DNA from: Paraferrimonas sp. SM1919
Lineage (GTDB): Bacteria > Pseudomonadota > Gammaproteobacteria > Enterobacterales > Shewanellaceae
NCBI RefSeq assembly: GCF_010993985.1
Contig: NZ_WINH01000004.1
Span: 124,001-188,000, forward strand
Direction: 5' to 3'
DNA length: 64,000 bases
The notes under the pieces: model-generated
What the model saw: only the letters and a program-made list of their open reading frames with translations
Told to the model about the DNA's origin: nothing
The model's database searches: none
Translations under genes and position numbers: made by a program
Shown: one piece after another, positions 50,842 through 62,518 of the stretch
How the letters are laid out: each line of letters begins with the position of its first letter
Position numbering within the stretch: the first letter of the stretch is position 1

Positions 50842-53800
50842 ATGATTACTCCAAAACAATTTATAGATGACTTTTTACAGGCAAGAAATATTGAGGCCAT
50901 TGATGGCCGTGCCTTATATCAATACCGTACAACCCATGCCGAGTTTCAAACTCTACTGCAGGTTGTGACTCAGTTTGAGCCAGTGCAAGGTATTAATAAT
51001 GCTAATCACCAGCACTGGTGCGCCTGTTTTACCCTGTGGTGTTCAGAGTTTTATCGCCGTAATTACGAAGGTAGCGAGGGTTTTTCTTATGCTGAGTTTT
51101 GGGAAGAGTTAGAGTTTCAATTTGATGCCCAGCAACGTGCTGATGCTATACGTATTGGCTTGGTTATCTTTTGGAAAAGGGAGCTGGCCACCCAAGACAA
51201 CGGCACAGCCTATTTGGCTAGCCTGTTCAGGGAAGGTGGGTTACCGATTAAGCTGGTGGCAGATGGCAATGGCCGTTTTTCTGATGCTTTAAAAATCATT
51301 CTTAAGCAGTATTATAAAGTGGCTTTAGGGGCCTTACCTGTTAGTAAGCTGGTTGAGCCAGCGTTAGCCGCTTTGCCACAAGCATTTTCTAATGAAGAAT
51401 CGTCAAGCTTAATTGCATTGTGTGCAAAGCACCTTTATAGCCTGGCTGAGTCGCTTGAAGAGCATGCTAATAATGCTCACCCTGTTGAGTATTTAAATGA
51501 ACACTTTCCAACATGGCGTGAAGAATTTCCACTGCTGTTAGATTTTAATGCTGCCGATGATCTGATTCAAAATTGGCTAACTTCTGCGAAACAGGGTGTA
51601 AAAGAAACCAAACGAATCAAGGCACGTTTACGTTGTAAGAGTTACTTGCAGCTGCAGCCATTTAAAGTGATTACTGAAGTCACTATGCCAGAAAGCATGC
51701 AACTAGATCTATTACAAGCTGATATTTCTGGAAGCCGTGCTTCCATAGCGCTGCAGCAACATGGCAATACATTACACCAGTTCGCCCCAGGCTATTTTAA
51801 CTTTGTAAATGGTACTAAGTTAAATACCCGTGCCAGTCAAAAGCGCCTTGTACGTCAAGAAGCAAGCAGCCCGTTATATTTGAATTTAAGTGTTGACGGC
51901 ACTGATATTGACAATATACAACTTGAAAATAGCGCCTTGGACTTTGCCAATGCCCCACAAGTATTTGTAAAAGAAAATGGTGAATATAAGTATATTGGCC
52001 AGAATACGGTACTGACTCGCCACCCAGAAGTCTATGTCGTGTTACCTAAGTCGTGCGAGGTTTCTAATGAGCTTGCCCAGATAACAGAAGCACAGGAACT
52101 AGATACAGATTTTGGCTTACTTCAATTATTTAAACTGCAAGGTAATATTCGAATTGTAAATGGCGATAACCGCTATCGTATTGCGACTAATCACCAAGGT
52201 ATGAAAACTGGTTTGTTGATGGTAAAGGGTAAAGAGCTACCTTACCCAACTAAGCCTAGTACGGTGTTTTTAGGTGAGCCTAAAGTGGTTGATCAAGAAG
52301 GCACCTCTGCCGCCCAACATGGTTTGAATGTCACCATTAACAGCGTTGATGACTGCAGTTTTGGTTATGGGGTTAACCAGATCAAGGTAACTAATGCCGA
52401 TGGCGATACCTTGTTAAACCGTAAAATAGCCATTTTACCTGCTGACTTAAGTTTCAAGTTTACCGAAGATAACCATAATTCAATCGTTCATTTTTACTCG
52501 CAGCATAACATGATCAGTAAAATGCTGGCTCAAGGCTGTGAAGTAAAACGTAGCAATTTAGAAGGTGGAAAAGCCTTCGCTATGGTACATGAGGGTGCCT
52601 TGCCTCCGGCCAATTGTACCTTAAAGTTACAACCTTCTTTAGGTGCTAGCGAAGTAGAGATCGAATTGCCTTACCCCAAAACGGGCCATAGTGTCTATTT
52701 AGCGGATGGTGAAGCGTTACCAAAGGTGATAACTTTGAACCGTTTGTTAGGGGCACAATTGAATCTGTTTTCTAGAACAGCTGGGGCAGAATTTGTACTA
52801 GAGCTTAGGTTGGATGCAGTTAATAAAGTACGCCAAGAGTATAAATTTAAAGTTGATAAAAAGCCCCTAAAGATTGGCTTAAATAGCTTTAAAGAGGATA
52901 TTAAGCGTCTGCTTTCGTATTCGGCTAATTTAGATTCGTTTGTTGAACTTGCTATTCACCATAATGCTTCGAGTACCCGCTTAACCCGCGTGAAACGGTA
53001 TGAATATTATGTCAAGCAACTAGAATGCGGCAGCGCCGCGATATTAGACTCTGCTGCTTTTAATGAGCAGTGGTTAGCTACTGATGAAGCCGTTTACTTT
53101 ATGCAGCCTAATGTACCAGAGCGTAGCCCTGTAAAGCTTGAGAAAAAGCTGCAGGATGGTATTGCTGTAGACTGCTATGAAATACCAGCTCAGTTTAAAG
53201 GGCAGGGCGGGATTGTTTACTCAGCAGAAGACTCTGAGGTTTCATTTAGACCAACCTTTATTCAAGGTGAAACACGAACAGAATTTGAAGGAACTGCGGC
53301 ATCTTTACAACAGGCGGCATTAACTTATCACCCAAGAACTAACAATGATGTGTTTACTGTTGTACTTGATGCAATGGCGAACGATTTCATGCACCCTAGC
53401 TGGGCTTATTTAAAAGATTTATATACAAACTACAATCACCTGCCACTTTCAACGTTTGTTGTATGGAAAGAGATTTCTAAACACAGCGGTGCATTAGCCA
53501 TGCTAATGTTTAAATTTGAGTTTGATGAAGACTTCATTGAAAGGCTGAATACTGAAATCCCGATTTTATGGGAAGCCAGTAAGCTGTCGTCTTGGCAGGA
53601 GGCTTATGCGCTTTATAAAGATAAAATGCATGAATTATTACCAACTGAGACAATGCGTAATGATTTATTAGCTGACATGGCGGCAAAGCTTAAACGCCTT
53701 AACAAGCTTCTACCAGAGGCGTTTTTAGCGCAACTGCATGGTGACAAAGTTGAGAAAATCCCACCTCAGATTGCTTTGAATATTTTATATGCACAGGCAT

Positions 53801-54144
53801 ATAATTTGTTGGTTAATGATACGAGGGATTATTACTCAGCTAGTGAAAATATGCTTAACCAAAGTGATTTTAAGCAGTATCCAGATATTCACTTTCAACA
53901 AGTTCAGCTTTGGAAGCAGATAATAGTTGATTATCCACTTCTGGAAGAAGTATTGAACAAAGTCACAAAAGAGCTAGTACCAGCCTTTTGCTACCCAATC
54001 ATTTGCGCCATGCATGCAAAAGGGGTACTTGAGGATATTGGCAGAGTCGATATTTATCAGTTCCATGAACTAAAGCTACTTAGCACAGATTGGTTTGAGT
54101 CAGCTTACTCTATGTTTTTACACCTTGATTTTAATGAGCTTTAA
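50842..54144 (+). CDS. druH: DruH-like protein of Druantia type III
   Basis: 1100 residues without a recognised catalytic motif. N-terminal ~250 residues are helical ([24 protein letters not shown] aromatic segments near residue 75-90). A large central beta-rich part (residues ~280-720) is followed by a helical C-terminus. The call rests on the gene pair: Druantia type III consists of druH (about this size) directly followed by a ~2,000-residue druE helicase. Here the two are 14 bp apart. It should be a partner needed for DruE action against phage DNA; molecular role not established. Confidence 0.75.
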   Translation: MITPKQFIDDFLQARNIEAIDGRALYQYRTTHAEFQTLLQVVTQFEPVQGINNANHQHWCACFTLWCSEFYRRNYEGSEGFSYAEFWEELEFQFDAQQRADAIRIGLVIFWKRELATQDNGTAYLASLFREGGLPIKLVADGNGRFSDALKIILKQYYKVALGALPVSKLVEPALAALPQAFSNEESSSLIALCAKHLYSLAESLEEHANNAHPVEYLNEHFPTWREEFPLLLDFNAADDLIQNWLTSAKQGVKETKRIKARLRCKSYLQLQPFKVITEVTMPESMQLDLLQADISGSRASIALQQHGNTLHQFAPGYFNFVNGTKLNTRASQKRLVRQEASSPLYLNLSVDGTDIDNIQLENSALDFANAPQVFVKENGEYKYIGQNTVLTRHPEVYVVLPKSCEVSNELAQITEAQELDTDFGLLQLFKLQGNIRIVNGDNRYRIATNHQGMKTGLLMVKGKELPYPTKPSTVFLGEPKVVDQEGTSAAQHGLNVTINSVDDCSFGYGVNQIKVTNADGDTLLNRKIAILPADLSFKFTEDNHNSIVHFYSQHNMISKMLAQGCEVKRSNLEGGKAFAMVHEGALPPANCTLKLQPSLGASEVEIELPYPKTGHSVYLADGEALPKVITLNRLLGAQLNLFSRTAGAEFVLELRLDAVNKVRQEYKFKVDKKPLKIGLNSFKEDIKRLLSYSANLDSFVELAIHHNASSTRLTRVKRYEYYVKQLECGSAAILDSAAFNEQWLATDEAVYFMQPNVPERSPVKLEKKLQDGIAVDCYEIPAQFKGQGGIVYSAEDSEVSFRPTFIQGETRTEFEGTAASLQQAALTYHPRTNNDVFTVVLDAMANDFMHPSWAYLKDLYTNYNHLPLSTFVVWKEISKHSGALAMLMFKFEFDEDFIERLNTEIPILWEASKLSSWQEAYALYKDKMHELLPTETMRNDLLADMAAKLKRLNKLLPEAFLAQLHGDKVEKIPPQIALNILYAQAYNLLVNDTRDYYSASENMLNQSDFKQYPDIHFQQVQLWKQIIVDYPLLEEVLNKVTKELVPAFCYPIICAMHAKGVLEDIGRVDIYQFHELKLLSTDWFESAYSMFLHLDFNEL

Positions 54145-54158
54145 AGGAAATAAAGCCA

Positions 54159-57100
54159 ATGAAGTATTTCTCTAATTTAATTCATCAAAGTATTAACCGT
54201 ACCACGGAGTCTACCTTAAGTGTGTTGGGGGTGAATAACCCTCATCTACGTGCACACCTAAACCAAGTAATGCGAAAAGAAGCGGGGGAAACTGGTAGTT
54301 TTTTAGCAGATCCGCTGTTTGAGCATACCTTTGGTTGGCAACAAGCAGAGCCAACTATGGCTGAGCTTACGCGTTCACAAGGGCAAGGGCTATTATCAGA
54401 AGCAGTCTTAGATACACTAGATAAGCCACACCTACAGCGTACTGAAAATAATAAAGCAGTGCCCCATAGAAACCGCTTTGGTCGTGAGTTCAAGCCCTAT
54501 ACTCACCAGCTAAAAAGCTGGCAGACGGTACTTAGCGAAGATGACCCTAAATCTATTGTTGTGACTTCAGGTACAGGTTCAGGTAAAACGGAATGCTTTA
54601 TGGTGCCGATCCTTGAAGATCTGTACCGAGAATATCAGCAATCTGGGCAGCGGTTAGAAGGGGTGCGTGCGTTATTTTTATACCCACTAAACGCTTTAAT
54701 TAATTCACAGCGAGAACGTTTAGGTGCTTGGACTGAAGACTTTAACGATAAGGTACGCTTTTGTCTGTATAAAAGTGACCTCGCTCAGAGAAAGAGTCAG
54801 GTGCGTCCAAGGCAGGCGATCAACCAAAATGAAATATTATCGCGTGAGTTAATGCGTGAACAGCCTGCACCTTTGTTAATAACCAACGGCAGTATGCTAG
54901 AGCATATATTAATTCGTAATATTGATGCGCCTATTTTAGAAAAGTCACAGGGTAAACTGCGTTGGATTGTACTTGATGAAGCGCATACTTATGTTGGTTC
55001 ACAGGCCGCAGAGCTTTCTATGCAGTTAAGGCGTGTAATGCAAGCCTTTGGTGTAGAGGCAAAAGATGTTCGTTTTGTTGCGACATCGGCAACCATTGGT
55101 AGTGGTGATGCCAAGCAGGCAAAAAGGCAGCTGGCTGAATATTTAGCAAGCTTAGCTGGTGTTAGCACGGACCAAATTTTAGTGATTGATGGTCACCGCT
55201 CTGTCCCCCAATTGCCTAAAACTGTGCCGAATAAACTGAAGTTAAACGAATTAATGGCGATTGAACCAGAGTTTGAGGTTTCTGCTGCGCGTTATGAGGC
55301 CCTATGTGGTAATGAGGTTGCAAACTATATACGTCAAACCTTTATCACTGCAGGTAAGGCAATTAAGTTAAGCAAACTAGATAGCAGCATAGAAAGCCGG
55401 TTTAAGCATAAATTTACCCAGCAACAATTATTAAAATGGATTGATTTACTAACGGGGACAAAACCTACAAAAAAAGCTGAAGCTTTTTTAAAGGTGAGAT
55501 CTCATATTTTTCAGCGCATGCAGCACGGTTTATGGAGTTGTATTGACCCTAAGTGCTCAGCTAAAGAACAAACCCCTTTAAAAAATGGTTGGCGCTATGG
55601 CTATGTATATCCAGAGCAAGTATCTAGTTGTAGCTGTGGTGCACCAGTGGTTGAGCTGACTTTCTGTAATGATTGTAATGAGCCCCACTTAATCGCTCAA
55701 GATAAGAATGGTGTAATAACCCAGCCCAATAATGATATTGATGAGTTTGAATCTCTTGCAGCCCTCAATGGTCGTGATACTTCTGATGATGAGGGTGAAG
55801 TTATTGTGCCTGAGGAGGAGGGAGGTGCTTTAGGTGCTGCTGCAGTAGTGCTCTGCACAGCCCCGAAAGAGTTGGATGGAAGCTACTCTTGGACAAGCAT
55901 TAACAAGGAAACAAGAATGCTTGATGCCGGTGATTCTGAAGATGCCATTAATCTTTATATTCATAACGGTGCAGAAAATCTTTGTGGCTATTGCGGTTTT
56001 ACAGGGCAAGGTCGAGGTAAAGCCTTAAGGGGTGCCTACATGGGTGCACCATATTATGTTACGCAGGTTTTACCTACAGTACTGGAGTATTGCCCTGATC
56101 ATGTTGGTGATGCAGCGAAAGGTCCGGAAGATTTACCAGGTCGTGGTCGCAAGTTAATTACTTTTACTGATAGTAGGCAGGGAACAGCAAAGTTATCCTT
56201 AAAAATGCAACAGGAAGCTGAACGCTCGAGATTACGTGGACTTGTACACAAAATACTTGCTGAAGTTCAATTGCAGCAAGAAGGTAATGATCAAATCAAT
56301 CCAGATGCTGATCCAGAAGAGTTGCTAACAATTGCTAATCAGCTTGAGCAAGTTGGCCTTGCTGCACAAGCAAATCAAATGAGAGCACAGGCTGAAGAAA
56401 TACTAAATGGTAATGTAGGGATTCAACTCGCCTCAGTAACATGGGATAAATTAGTTGAAGAACTTTCCAACTTACCTGATCTAAATAACATTATGATGAC
56501 CGTTAATTATAGAGTGGCACCTAAAGTGTTTAATAGAGGTCAAGCGGGGGTTAAAGCATTATCAGAAATGCTACTTACTCGTGAATTCAACAATAGGCCT
56601 AAGTATCAGAACACATTAGAAACCCTAGGTTTGGTTAAAGTTGATTATCAGGGGCTGCCTGCACATATTGATGATAAAAAACTTCCTGAAAATTGGTTGG
56701 CCTACGGTTTAACTGCAACAGATTGGCGTGATTTTTTGAAAACCGCATTAGACATGCATGTGAGAAGTAATAATTTCATTGATCTTGGTTCGGACTGGCG
56801 TAAATGGCTAGGCACCTATGTGAATGATAAAAAATTAGGCGCCCCTTTATTACCTTCGCATCCTAACTATCAACGTTCAACTTATCAATTTGAACAGTGG
56901 CCATTGGCAACATCTAGGCCGCAGCATAGGCTCGTTAAATTACTCAAGTCTGCAGTTAATTTTAGCGGCAGCGATAATGATCAACTTGAGATTGTTGATG
57001 ACTGGTTAAAAGCTGCTTGGAATGATCTTACAGTGGGTTATTCAATTCTTTCTTCCACTGGAAATAACTTTTATCTCAAGCGTAATAAGCTTACTTTTTC

Positions 57101-60100
57101 CTTAGTGGCTAATGCTTATGTTTGCCCGCTAACCAATAAACTTTTTGATACTTGTTTTGCTGGTTTAATTCCATACTTGCCACGCAATATCGATTCTATT
57201 GATAGTTATAAATGCACAAGAAAAGCAGAGTTACCTGAGCATTGGCAGTTCACAAAACAGAATCAAGCTTACGAAGAAAGACTATTAAATATTCGCCAGC
57301 AAGTACTTGCAGATGAGGCTGTCGCTACCCTGCGTGAAACTAACCTATGGAATAACCAGGGTGATCGTGTAGTAGAAGGCGGTTTTTACTACCGTAGTGC
57401 GGAGCATTCAGCCCAACAATCCCAAGCTATATTGCAAAAGTATGAGGAAGAATTTAAAGCCGGTAAAATTAATGTACTTAACTGTTCAACCACCATGGAA
57501 ATGGGGGTTGATATTGGTGGTATCTCTGCGGTAGTAATGAATAATGTGCCGCCACACCCTGCCAATTATTTACAGCGTGCTGGCCGTGCCGGGCGTAGTA
57601 AAGAATCCCGTGCGATTACTTATACACTTTGTAAAAATAACCCTCATGATGCACAAGTATTTTATGAGCCATTATGGCCTTTTGATACTCAAATACCTGC
57701 ACCACATATTTCTTTAAATTCTGAAATATTAGTGCAAAGGCATATTAACTCAGCAGCTTTAGCTTCATTTTTACACGATGTTGTTGGACCGCAAGCTAAC
57801 GAGAATACAACATTAAACCTGCAATGGTTTTATGAGCCTTTAGGCGAAGGAGTGGATGCTAAAAGTAAGGCGGAAAAGTTTAAAAATTTCCTATTAGAGC
57901 CAACTGATTCACTTATTAGAAAAGTTAGCAGTTTGGTAGCTAAAACGGCCTTATCAGATGTGCCTGTGGATCATATTTTAAGTGCTACGTACAAGAAATT
58001 ATGTGAGCTTGAAAAACGTTGGTTGTATCAATTAAACGAGCTTCAGGCAAACCTTGCACAGGCTGAAGAAGGAAGTGCACATAAATTTAGACTTAATATT
58101 GATTTAACTCGATTACGTCAGCAGCATTTAATTAAAGAGCTTGCCGGTAAAGCATTTATACCTGGTTATGGTTTCCCAACCGATGTGGTTTCTTTTAATC
58201 ATAATAACATTGCTGATTTCCATGAGAATGATCAGACTTATTACGCGCAACAGGATTTACCGTCAAGAAACTTAGGGATGGCTATTCGCGAGTATGCACC
58301 AGGCACAGAGCTAGTGCTTGATGGCAAAGTGTATCGAAGCGCTGGTGTATCCTTAAATTGGCAACAGTTCCACCTAGAAAATGGACGAGAAGCACAAAAA
58401 TTCGATCGTTCTTGGCACTGCAAGCATTGTGGTCAAACAGGGTTGGAGGAACTTACTGTTGAAAATATTGAGTGTAATAACTGTGGTCGACCAGTATTAG
58501 ATACATCGATTAAAAAAGTGCTGACTCCGACAGGGTTTGTCACCAATTTTTATGATGAACCTGATAATAATATTAGTAACCAGCATTACGTACCTATTCA
58601 ACCAGCCCGTTTGAATATTGAAGGTGATAAGCATGCACTACCAAATAGTTCATTGGGATATATGCGCTATTCTGCTAACGCTGAATACTTTCAACATTCT
58701 TCAGGCGAACATGGGCATGGTTATGCGGTGTGCTTAAAATGTGGTAAAGCTGAGTCAATGCTTGATGATGATACATTCCCATCAGCATTGAAACCCGATG
58801 AACCTCATACGCCTATTATCACAACCCCGAATGACAGGGATGAAAACAAGAGATTGCTACCGTGTGCTGGTCAGAACACGGTACAGCCGAATATCCATTT
58901 TGGTTGCAACACGGTCACGGATGCCTTTGAGCTTGTTCTGATTCACCCAATCACTAATGAGTATATTGAAAATACAACCGATGGTAAAAAGATAGCGCAT
59001 ACCTTGGCTGTAGGGTTTAGAAACGCCCTAACTGAAAAATTGGGTATTAATAAAGATGAAGTGGCTTGTGCAACTAAAGAAAAACGTGATGAGCAAAATA
59101 GAGCATATATGGCTATTCAGTTGTATGACGTTGTTTCTGGCGGTGCTGGATTTGCTTCAAGTGCAGCCTTTGAAATTGAATCTTTATTGGTAGATATGGT
59201 GGCTAAGCTAAAATGTGAAGCGAAATGTGAAGAGTCTTGCCCTAAGTGTATTCTCGATTCTACGACTAAACATAGTGCTTCATTGTTAGACAGAACTTTA
59301 GCATTGAACTGGTTGGGTGTTGATTTTAAAAACCATGTCAATCTTAGTGATGACCGCATTAAGCTAGCGAACGCTAAGTACTTCCATGGGACGTTGAAAG
59401 AAGCCATAGCCCAACAAATTAACCATGGTGTTAATAAGGTGCGTTTTTATGCTCATGGTTCTCTTTCTGAATGGGATTTAGCGGCGCGTGAAGTACACCA
59501 ATACCTATATAAACTGGGTGACCTTCATAATTTAGAGCTTGAATTGGTTATACCAGATGCTGATTATGACTCAGTGACTTTAAGTTTATTGTACTCTATC
59601 GAGCATAGGGGAATTAGACTGCTTAAAGCCGGTGATTCAGTTAATAATGATGTTTTAGTGCAGTGTGTTGCTGGTGGCAAAGTGACTTCTTATACCTGTA
59701 CTAATGAAAGTGCTGGCGCGCTGAGTTCAACTTGGTTACACAAAGAGCAGCAAGATATTGTTGCTAGCACCCAAGATGTTGCTTTAGTAGAATTATCAAA
59801 CTATCAGTTACCTGCTTTATCTTCTGAAGAGTATTCATCTAAAATTGAGTTCCAATCTGAGGCCAACGGTTCTATTGTCAATTTTGGTAAAAAGTTTTGG
59901 GCAGAACTGCTTCAGCATAAAGGCTTGGCAGCAGATTTTGAAAGCTCTGAAGTTGTTGCGGTTAATTATTCCGATCGTTACTTACAATCACCATGGAATA
60001 TTATGCTGTTAGGTGAGGTTTTAAAGGCTGTACCTAAAACAGACAATACGCCTTTCAAGCTAACAAGTTTGTTTACTGAAGGAAAAAGCACAGGCAAGTG

Positions 60101-60449
60101 TATTTTCCATGATTGGGATCAATTTGACGAGATGGAGCAGGTGACTAAGTTTTGGTTTGAACAAGGCATCGACTTAAATTGCGATTTACATCTTTTAACT
60201 GATAAGGCTGCTGTACCACACAGGCGCGAGCTCTGTTTAGAGTTTGCAAATGGCAACCATTATAGTATTGGGCTAGATCAAGGTATGGGCTACTGGGGGA
60301 TGGATGCCCCAAGGCATTCACAGCGTATTTTTGATTTCCTTGATAGGGATACTCAACTAAAACGAATGATAGAGGTGAGAAGTCAGAGTGGTGTTAAAAA
60401 TCAGTTTGAATGGAAAACCATTATCTATGTAATCAAGACAGCCACTTAA
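54159..60449 (+). CDS. druE: DruE-like giant DEAD/DEAH helicase with DUF1998 (Druantia type III)
   Basis: 2096 residues. Superfamily 2 motor: Walker [17 protein letters not shown] (near 137), [23 protein letters not shown], later [14 protein letters not shown] and [15 protein letters not shown]. The motor is split by a ~750-residue insertion with cysteine clusters ([23 protein letters not shown]) and a TDSRQG segment. A further zinc cluster ([18 protein letters not shown]) precedes the DUF1998 region ([17 protein letters not shown], then [12 protein letters not shown] near 1690). The last ~350 residues are an unassigned alpha/beta domain. It starts 14 bp after druH with TAAAGGAAATAAAG. DISARM DrmA also has DUF1998 but is shorter and has other neighbours. 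Confidence 0.85.
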   Translation: MKYFSNLIHQSINRTTESTLSVLGVNNPHLRAHLNQVMRKEAGETGSFLADPLFEHTFGWQQAEPTMAELTRSQGQGLLSEAVLDTLDKPHLQRTENNKAVPHRNRFGREFKPYTHQLKSWQTVLSEDDPKSIVVTSGTGSGKTECFMVPILEDLYREYQQSGQRLEGVRALFLYPLNALINSQRERLGAWTEDFNDKVRFCLYKSDLAQRKSQVRPRQAINQNEILSRELMREQPAPLLITNGSMLEHILIRNIDAPILEKSQGKLRWIVLDEAHTYVGSQAAELSMQLRRVMQAFGVEAKDVRFVATSATIGSGDAKQAKRQLAEYLASLAGVSTDQILVIDGHRSVPQLPKTVPNKLKLNELMAIEPEFEVSAARYEALCGNEVANYIRQTFITAGKAIKLSKLDSSIESRFKHKFTQQQLLKWIDLLTGTKPTKKAEAFLKVRSHIFQRMQHGLWSCIDPKCSAKEQTPLKNGWRYGYVYPEQVSSCSCGAPVVELTFCNDCNEPHLIAQDKNGVITQPNNDIDEFESLAALNGRDTSDDEGEVIVPEEEGGALGAAAVVLCTAPKELDGSYSWTSINKETRMLDAGDSEDAINLYIHNGAENLCGYCGFTGQGRGKALRGAYMGAPYYVTQVLPTVLEYCPDHVGDAAKGPEDLPGRGRKLITFTDSRQGTAKLSLKMQQEAERSRLRGLVHKILAEVQLQQEGNDQINPDADPEELLTIANQLEQVGLAAQANQMRAQAEEILNGNVGIQLASVTWDKLVEELSNLPDLNNIMMTVNYRVAPKVFNRGQAGVKALSEMLLTREFNNRPKYQNTLETLGLVKVDYQGLPAHIDDKKLPENWLAYGLTATDWRDFLKTALDMHVRSNNFIDLGSDWRKWLGTYVNDKKLGAPLLPSHPNYQRSTYQFEQWPLATSRPQHRLVKLLKSAVNFSGSDNDQLEIVDDWLKAAWNDLTVGYSILSSTGNNFYLKRNKLTFSLVANAYVCPLTNKLFDTCFAGLIPYLPRNIDSIDSYKCTRKAELPEHWQFTKQNQAYEERLLNIRQQVLADEAVATLRETNLWNNQGDRVVEGGFYYRSAEHSAQQSQAILQKYEEEFKAGKINVLNCSTTMEMGVDIGGISAVVMNNVPPHPANYLQRAGRAGRSKESRAITYTLCKNNPHDAQVFYEPLWPFDTQIPAPHISLNSEILVQRHINSAALASFLHDVVGPQANENTTLNLQWFYEPLGEGVDAKSKAEKFKNFLLEPTDSLIRKVSSLVAKTALSDVPVDHILSATYKKLCELEKRWLYQLNELQANLAQAEEGSAHKFRLNIDLTRLRQQHLIKELAGKAFIPGYGFPTDVVSFNHNNIADFHENDQTYYAQQDLPSRNLGMAIREYAPGTELVLDGKVYRSAGVSLNWQQFHLENGREAQKFDRSWHCKHCGQTGLEELTVENIECNNCGRPVLDTSIKKVLTPTGFVTNFYDEPDNNISNQHYVPIQPARLNIEGDKHALPNSSLGYMRYSANAEYFQHSSGEHGHGYAVCLKCGKAESMLDDDTFPSALKPDEPHTPIITTPNDRDENKRLLPCAGQNTVQPNIHFGCNTVTDAFELVLIHPITNEYIENTTDGKKIAHTLAVGFRNALTEKLGINKDEVACATKEKRDEQNRAYMAIQLYDVVSGGAGFASSAAFEIESLLVDMVAKLKCEAKCEESCPKCILDSTTKHSASLLDRTLALNWLGVDFKNHVNLSDDRIKLANAKYFHGTLKEAIAQQINHGVNKVRFYAHGSLSEWDLAAREVHQYLYKLGDLHNLELELVIPDADYDSVTLSLLYSIEHRGIRLLKAGDSVNNDVLVQCVAGGKVTSYTCTNESAGALSSTWLHKEQQDIVASTQDVALVELSNYQLPALSSEEYSSKIEFQSEANGSIVNFGKKFWAELLQHKGLAADFESSEVVAVNYSDRYLQSPWNIMLLGEVLKAVPKTDNTPFKLTSLFTEGKSTGKCIFHDWDQFDEMEQVTKFWFEQGIDLNCDLHLLTDKAAVPHRRELCLEFANGNHYSIGLDQGMGYWGMDAPRHSQRIFDFLDRDTQLKRMIEVRSQSGVKNQFEWKTIIYVIKTAT

Positions 60450-60453
60450 ACAG

Positions 60454-60478
60454 AAAAAGCTCCTTCGGGAGCTTTTTT
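60454..60478. terminator. Strong rho-independent terminator after druE
   Basis: AAAAAGCTCC-TTCG-GGAGCTTTTTT with a stable TTCG tetraloop. The A- and T-runs on either side make it bidirectional, serving druE and the convergent minus-strand gene. Confidence 0.93.
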
Positions 60479-60485
60479 GTTGGTA

Positions 60486-61013
60486 TTAAAGAAAGTCGGC
60501 TAATGTAAATGATTTTTTGTGCCCTAGATTTAACTTGATTTCAAATCCCACGATATTGCCAAATGGAGTGTTAATTTTATTTGGATTGTTAGCGATAAAC
60601 TGCGCAATGGCTAACTTAGCAAGCGCTAGCTGTTGGGCTTTATCTGCAAAGTATATTTCATCAGGTAATGCTACTTTGGCCCCTAGCACAGCACCGCGCC
60701 CTATTGAATCCATATACCCTTTAGCTTGGCGGCCTACTGTTCGGTTAATGGTTACCTTGGGAAACTCAGGTTTATGGTGCTTGAAATATTCTTTCTGGCT
60801 GGCCAACATTGCCTTATTAATTTGTTCTTGGCTTAGCCCTGTAGCCTCGACTATCAGATTGATGTGCCTGATTGGTAGATCTCCAGTTTCAAGGGCGTTC
60901 CTCATAATATGAAAGTCAACATGGCTTAGCTGCCCTAGCTTTGCTTTTATGTTAGCCACAGCTTCATAATCAGTCGTTTGTTTGGTTGCCTTGCGAATTA
61001 ATGTATTTAGCAT
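60486..61013 (-). CDS. Unknown 175-residue protein with HTH-like segment
   Basis: Preceded on its strand by AAGGGAGATAAACAA. Residues ~28-75 (HVDFHIMRNALETGDLPIRH, EATGLSQEQINKAMLASQ) could form a helix-turn-helix, making it a candidate DNA-binding protein. The C-terminal half holds GRGAVLGAKVALPDEIYFAD. No signal peptide. No family recognised. It is divergent from the lipoprotein gene at 61189, with an AAGCTT palindrome between them 60 bp from its start, so it is a candidate regulator acting at that motif (inference). Confidence 0.55.
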   Translation of the reverse strand: MLNTLIRKATKQTTDYEAVANIKAKLGQLSHVDFHIMRNALETGDLPIRHINLIVEATGLSQEQINKAMLASQKEYFKHHKPEFPKVTINRTVGRQAKGYMDSIGRGAVLGAKVALPDEIYFADKAQQLALAKLAIAQFIANNPNKINTPFGNIVGFEIKLNLGHKKSFTLADFL

Positions 61014-61072
61014 TTGTTTATCTCCCTTAATCTTTGTCGCTATATTTTCATATTTCGCGTTCAGCAGTGGTG

Positions 61073-61088
61073 TTTATAAGCTTACAAA
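61073..61088. promoter_or_regulatory. AAGCTT-centred palindrome, copy 5
   Basis: TTTATAAGCTTACAAA, between the divergent unknown gene (60 bp to its start at 61013) and the lipoprotein gene (101 bp to its start at 61189). Confidence 0.6.
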
Positions 61089-61188
61089 CTTAATTGCAGA
61101 CCCCCTTTAGATTCAAAGTTGCTTAAACTTAGCAGTGCTTGCTAGGATGGTTTAACAGGCATATTGATTGACACAGGCAGGGAAGGCG

Positions 61189-61962
61189 ATGGGAAGCAGT
61201 GATTATATTAAACGTTTAGGTGTGGTGTTACTAGGGTTAATAAGCTGTGCCTGTGTGCCCACCATATCAACCGTTTATCATACTCCACAGGTAAGTGGCG
61301 TGCTTATTGACGGGGCAAGCTTGCAGCCTGCTGCCGGTTACAATGTTTATTTTGAAAGCCACCCTGAGCATTTGGTTACCACAGGGGCTGATGGTGCTTT
61401 TAGTTTGCCAGCCTTACCTGAAACCATGCTGCATTTGCAGATGCCCGCCAGTGCCGTTAAAGACAATTATTTGGTTGTGGTTAAGCAGGCTAATCCTGCT
61501 TTTTTCACGCCCCTTAATTTTGCCAGGTTAAGCTATAACCTGCAGTCATCCCTTAAAATGACCAGTGTTGAAGTTAATAAGGTCGATTACTTATTTGTCT
61601 ACACTCAAGAGGTGGATTACAGCATTAAGCCTGTTACAGCCAAAGGTGCCAACTTAAAAAACCTAAAGTTAATAGGTTACCCCCATGGGCCCTTTGGCCA
61701 CTGTGAGTTAACAGAATTACCTGTGGTTGAGTCTATTCATTTATACCGTAAGCTGTGGCATAACTTTGGTGATAACCCCACAAGCCAGCAATCAACGCTG
61801 ATTAATGCCGCTAAAAAGCAGGCTTTTAATATTTGGCAGGCCTTTTATTACAGCTGCAGCACCTATAAAACTTCTGCCTATTTTTCTGAAGTGTCTATGC
61901 AGGTGTTTGATGAGTTGTATACCCCTGAAGAAATACCTGATTTTTCTACTTTGCCTAACTAG
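61189..61962 (+). CDS. Lipoprotein with carboxypeptidase-regulatory-like (beta-sandwich) fold
   Basis: 257 residues from the ATG at 61189, chosen because GGAAGGCG precedes it; a start 21 bases upstream lacks a site. A signal segment (RLGVVLLGLISCAC) ends in a lipobox-like ISC-A, so the mature protein is probably lipid-anchored. Residues ~30-90 (VSGVLIDGASLQPAAGYNVY, TTGADGAFSLPALPE) have the pattern of a CarboxypepD_reg-like beta-sandwich. The remainder is unassigned. A surface lipoprotein is unusual among intracellular defence genes; it may guard the envelope or be unrelated cargo. Confidence 0.65.
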   Translation: MGSSDYIKRLGVVLLGLISCACVPTISTVYHTPQVSGVLIDGASLQPAAGYNVYFESHPEHLVTTGADGAFSLPALPETMLHLQMPASAVKDNYLVVVKQANPAFFTPLNFARLSYNLQSSLKMTSVEVNKVDYLFVYTQEVDYSIKPVTAKGANLKNLKLIGYPHGPFGHCELTELPVVESIHLYRKLWHNFGDNPTSQQSTLINAAKKQAFNIWQAFYYSCSTYKTSAYFSEVSMQVFDELYTPEEIPDFSTLPN

Positions 61963-61981
61963 GCATATCTTAAAAGTGTTC

Positions 61982-62007
61982 CTGAGTTTATAAGCTTATA
62001 AACTCAG
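61982..62007. promoter_or_regulatory. AAGCTT-centred palindrome, copy 6 (26-bp perfect)
   Basis: The core TTTATAAGCTTATAAA is flanked by CTGAG and CTCAG, giving a perfect 26-bp palindrome. It lies after the lipoprotein stop and 62 bp before the small gene at 62070. It could also form a hairpin in RNA, but no T-run follows. Confidence 0.65.
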
Positions 62008-62069
62008 TGGCATGCATTGTTAGTGGTTATTCTATAGCTGAATTGAGTTCGGTTAATAAGGAGTGACCT

Positions 62070-62243
62070 ATGACAAAAACTGATATTGCAGCTTACACAT
62101 GTATGTTTGCCAGCCTTGGTTTGTTTATTTTTGGTGGTTACAAATTAATTAGCTGGGCTTGGCAATATCCTGAAGGTAAGTGGTTATTAATGAAGGTTTT
62201 TATGTTAAGTTTATTGGTAAATGACGAAAACAAAGGAAAGTAA
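62070..62243 (+). CDS. Small membrane protein (57 residues)
   Basis: ATG at 62070 after AATAAGGAGTGACCT. One clear membrane helix near residues 10-30 (MFASLGLFIFGGYKLISWAW), then a second hydrophobic stretch (KWLLMKVFMLSLLV). The leader up to the start codon closely resembles that of the small gene at 50232. The next gene starts one base after the stop, so the two are coupled. Function unknown. Confidence 0.55.
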   Translation: MTKTDIAAYTCMFASLGLFIFGGYKLISWAWQYPEGKWLLMKVFMLSLLVNDENKGK

Positions 62244-62244
62244 A

Positions 62245-62487
62245 ATGTCGAATAATTTATTGTACGTAGTAGAGTGGACTTGTTGGGAAGACGGTGATTT
62301 TGGTTACCCTAAAAAAGATGGATTTTCGCTTCATACCTCTGAAGCCGTAAGGGATGCATTCGTAAAACAACGCTTGGAAATTCCAGGTACCAGTGCCAAC
62401 AACATTAGCCCAATTAAAAATTCTGGCTTATACCATCAAGCAAAAAGTAATGGTGGTAATTTGCAAACCGAGCACAAGGTTTGGTAA
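62245..62487 (+). CDS. Unknown 80-residue protein
   Basis: Starts at ATG 62245 with AAAGGAAAG before it, one base after the small membrane gene; an in-frame ATG at 62221 lies within that gene and lacks a site. The chain begins MSNNLLYVVEWTCWEDGDFG and is soluble, with several Trp and Gly residues. No family recognised. It ends 31 bp before the second CARF gene and is probably in its operon. Confidence 0.55.
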   Translation: MSNNLLYVVEWTCWEDGDFGYPKKDGFSLHTSEAVRDAFVKQRLEIPGTSANNISPIKNSGLYHQAKSNGGNLQTEHKVW

Positions 62488-62518
62488 GTCCTTTGTGGCA
62501 GTAATTTAAAGGAATAGT

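Noticed and set aside
54159..60449. Assignment of the giant helicase to DISARM DrmA
   Set aside because: DrmA is shorter and occurs with DrmB, DrmC and a methyltransferase; here the partner is a DruH-sized protein and none of the DISARM genes is present.
60517..60912. Plus-strand open frame of 131 codons opposite the gene at 60486-61013
   Set aside because: No ribosome-binding site or recognisable protein features; the minus-strand frame has a good start and a shared terminator.
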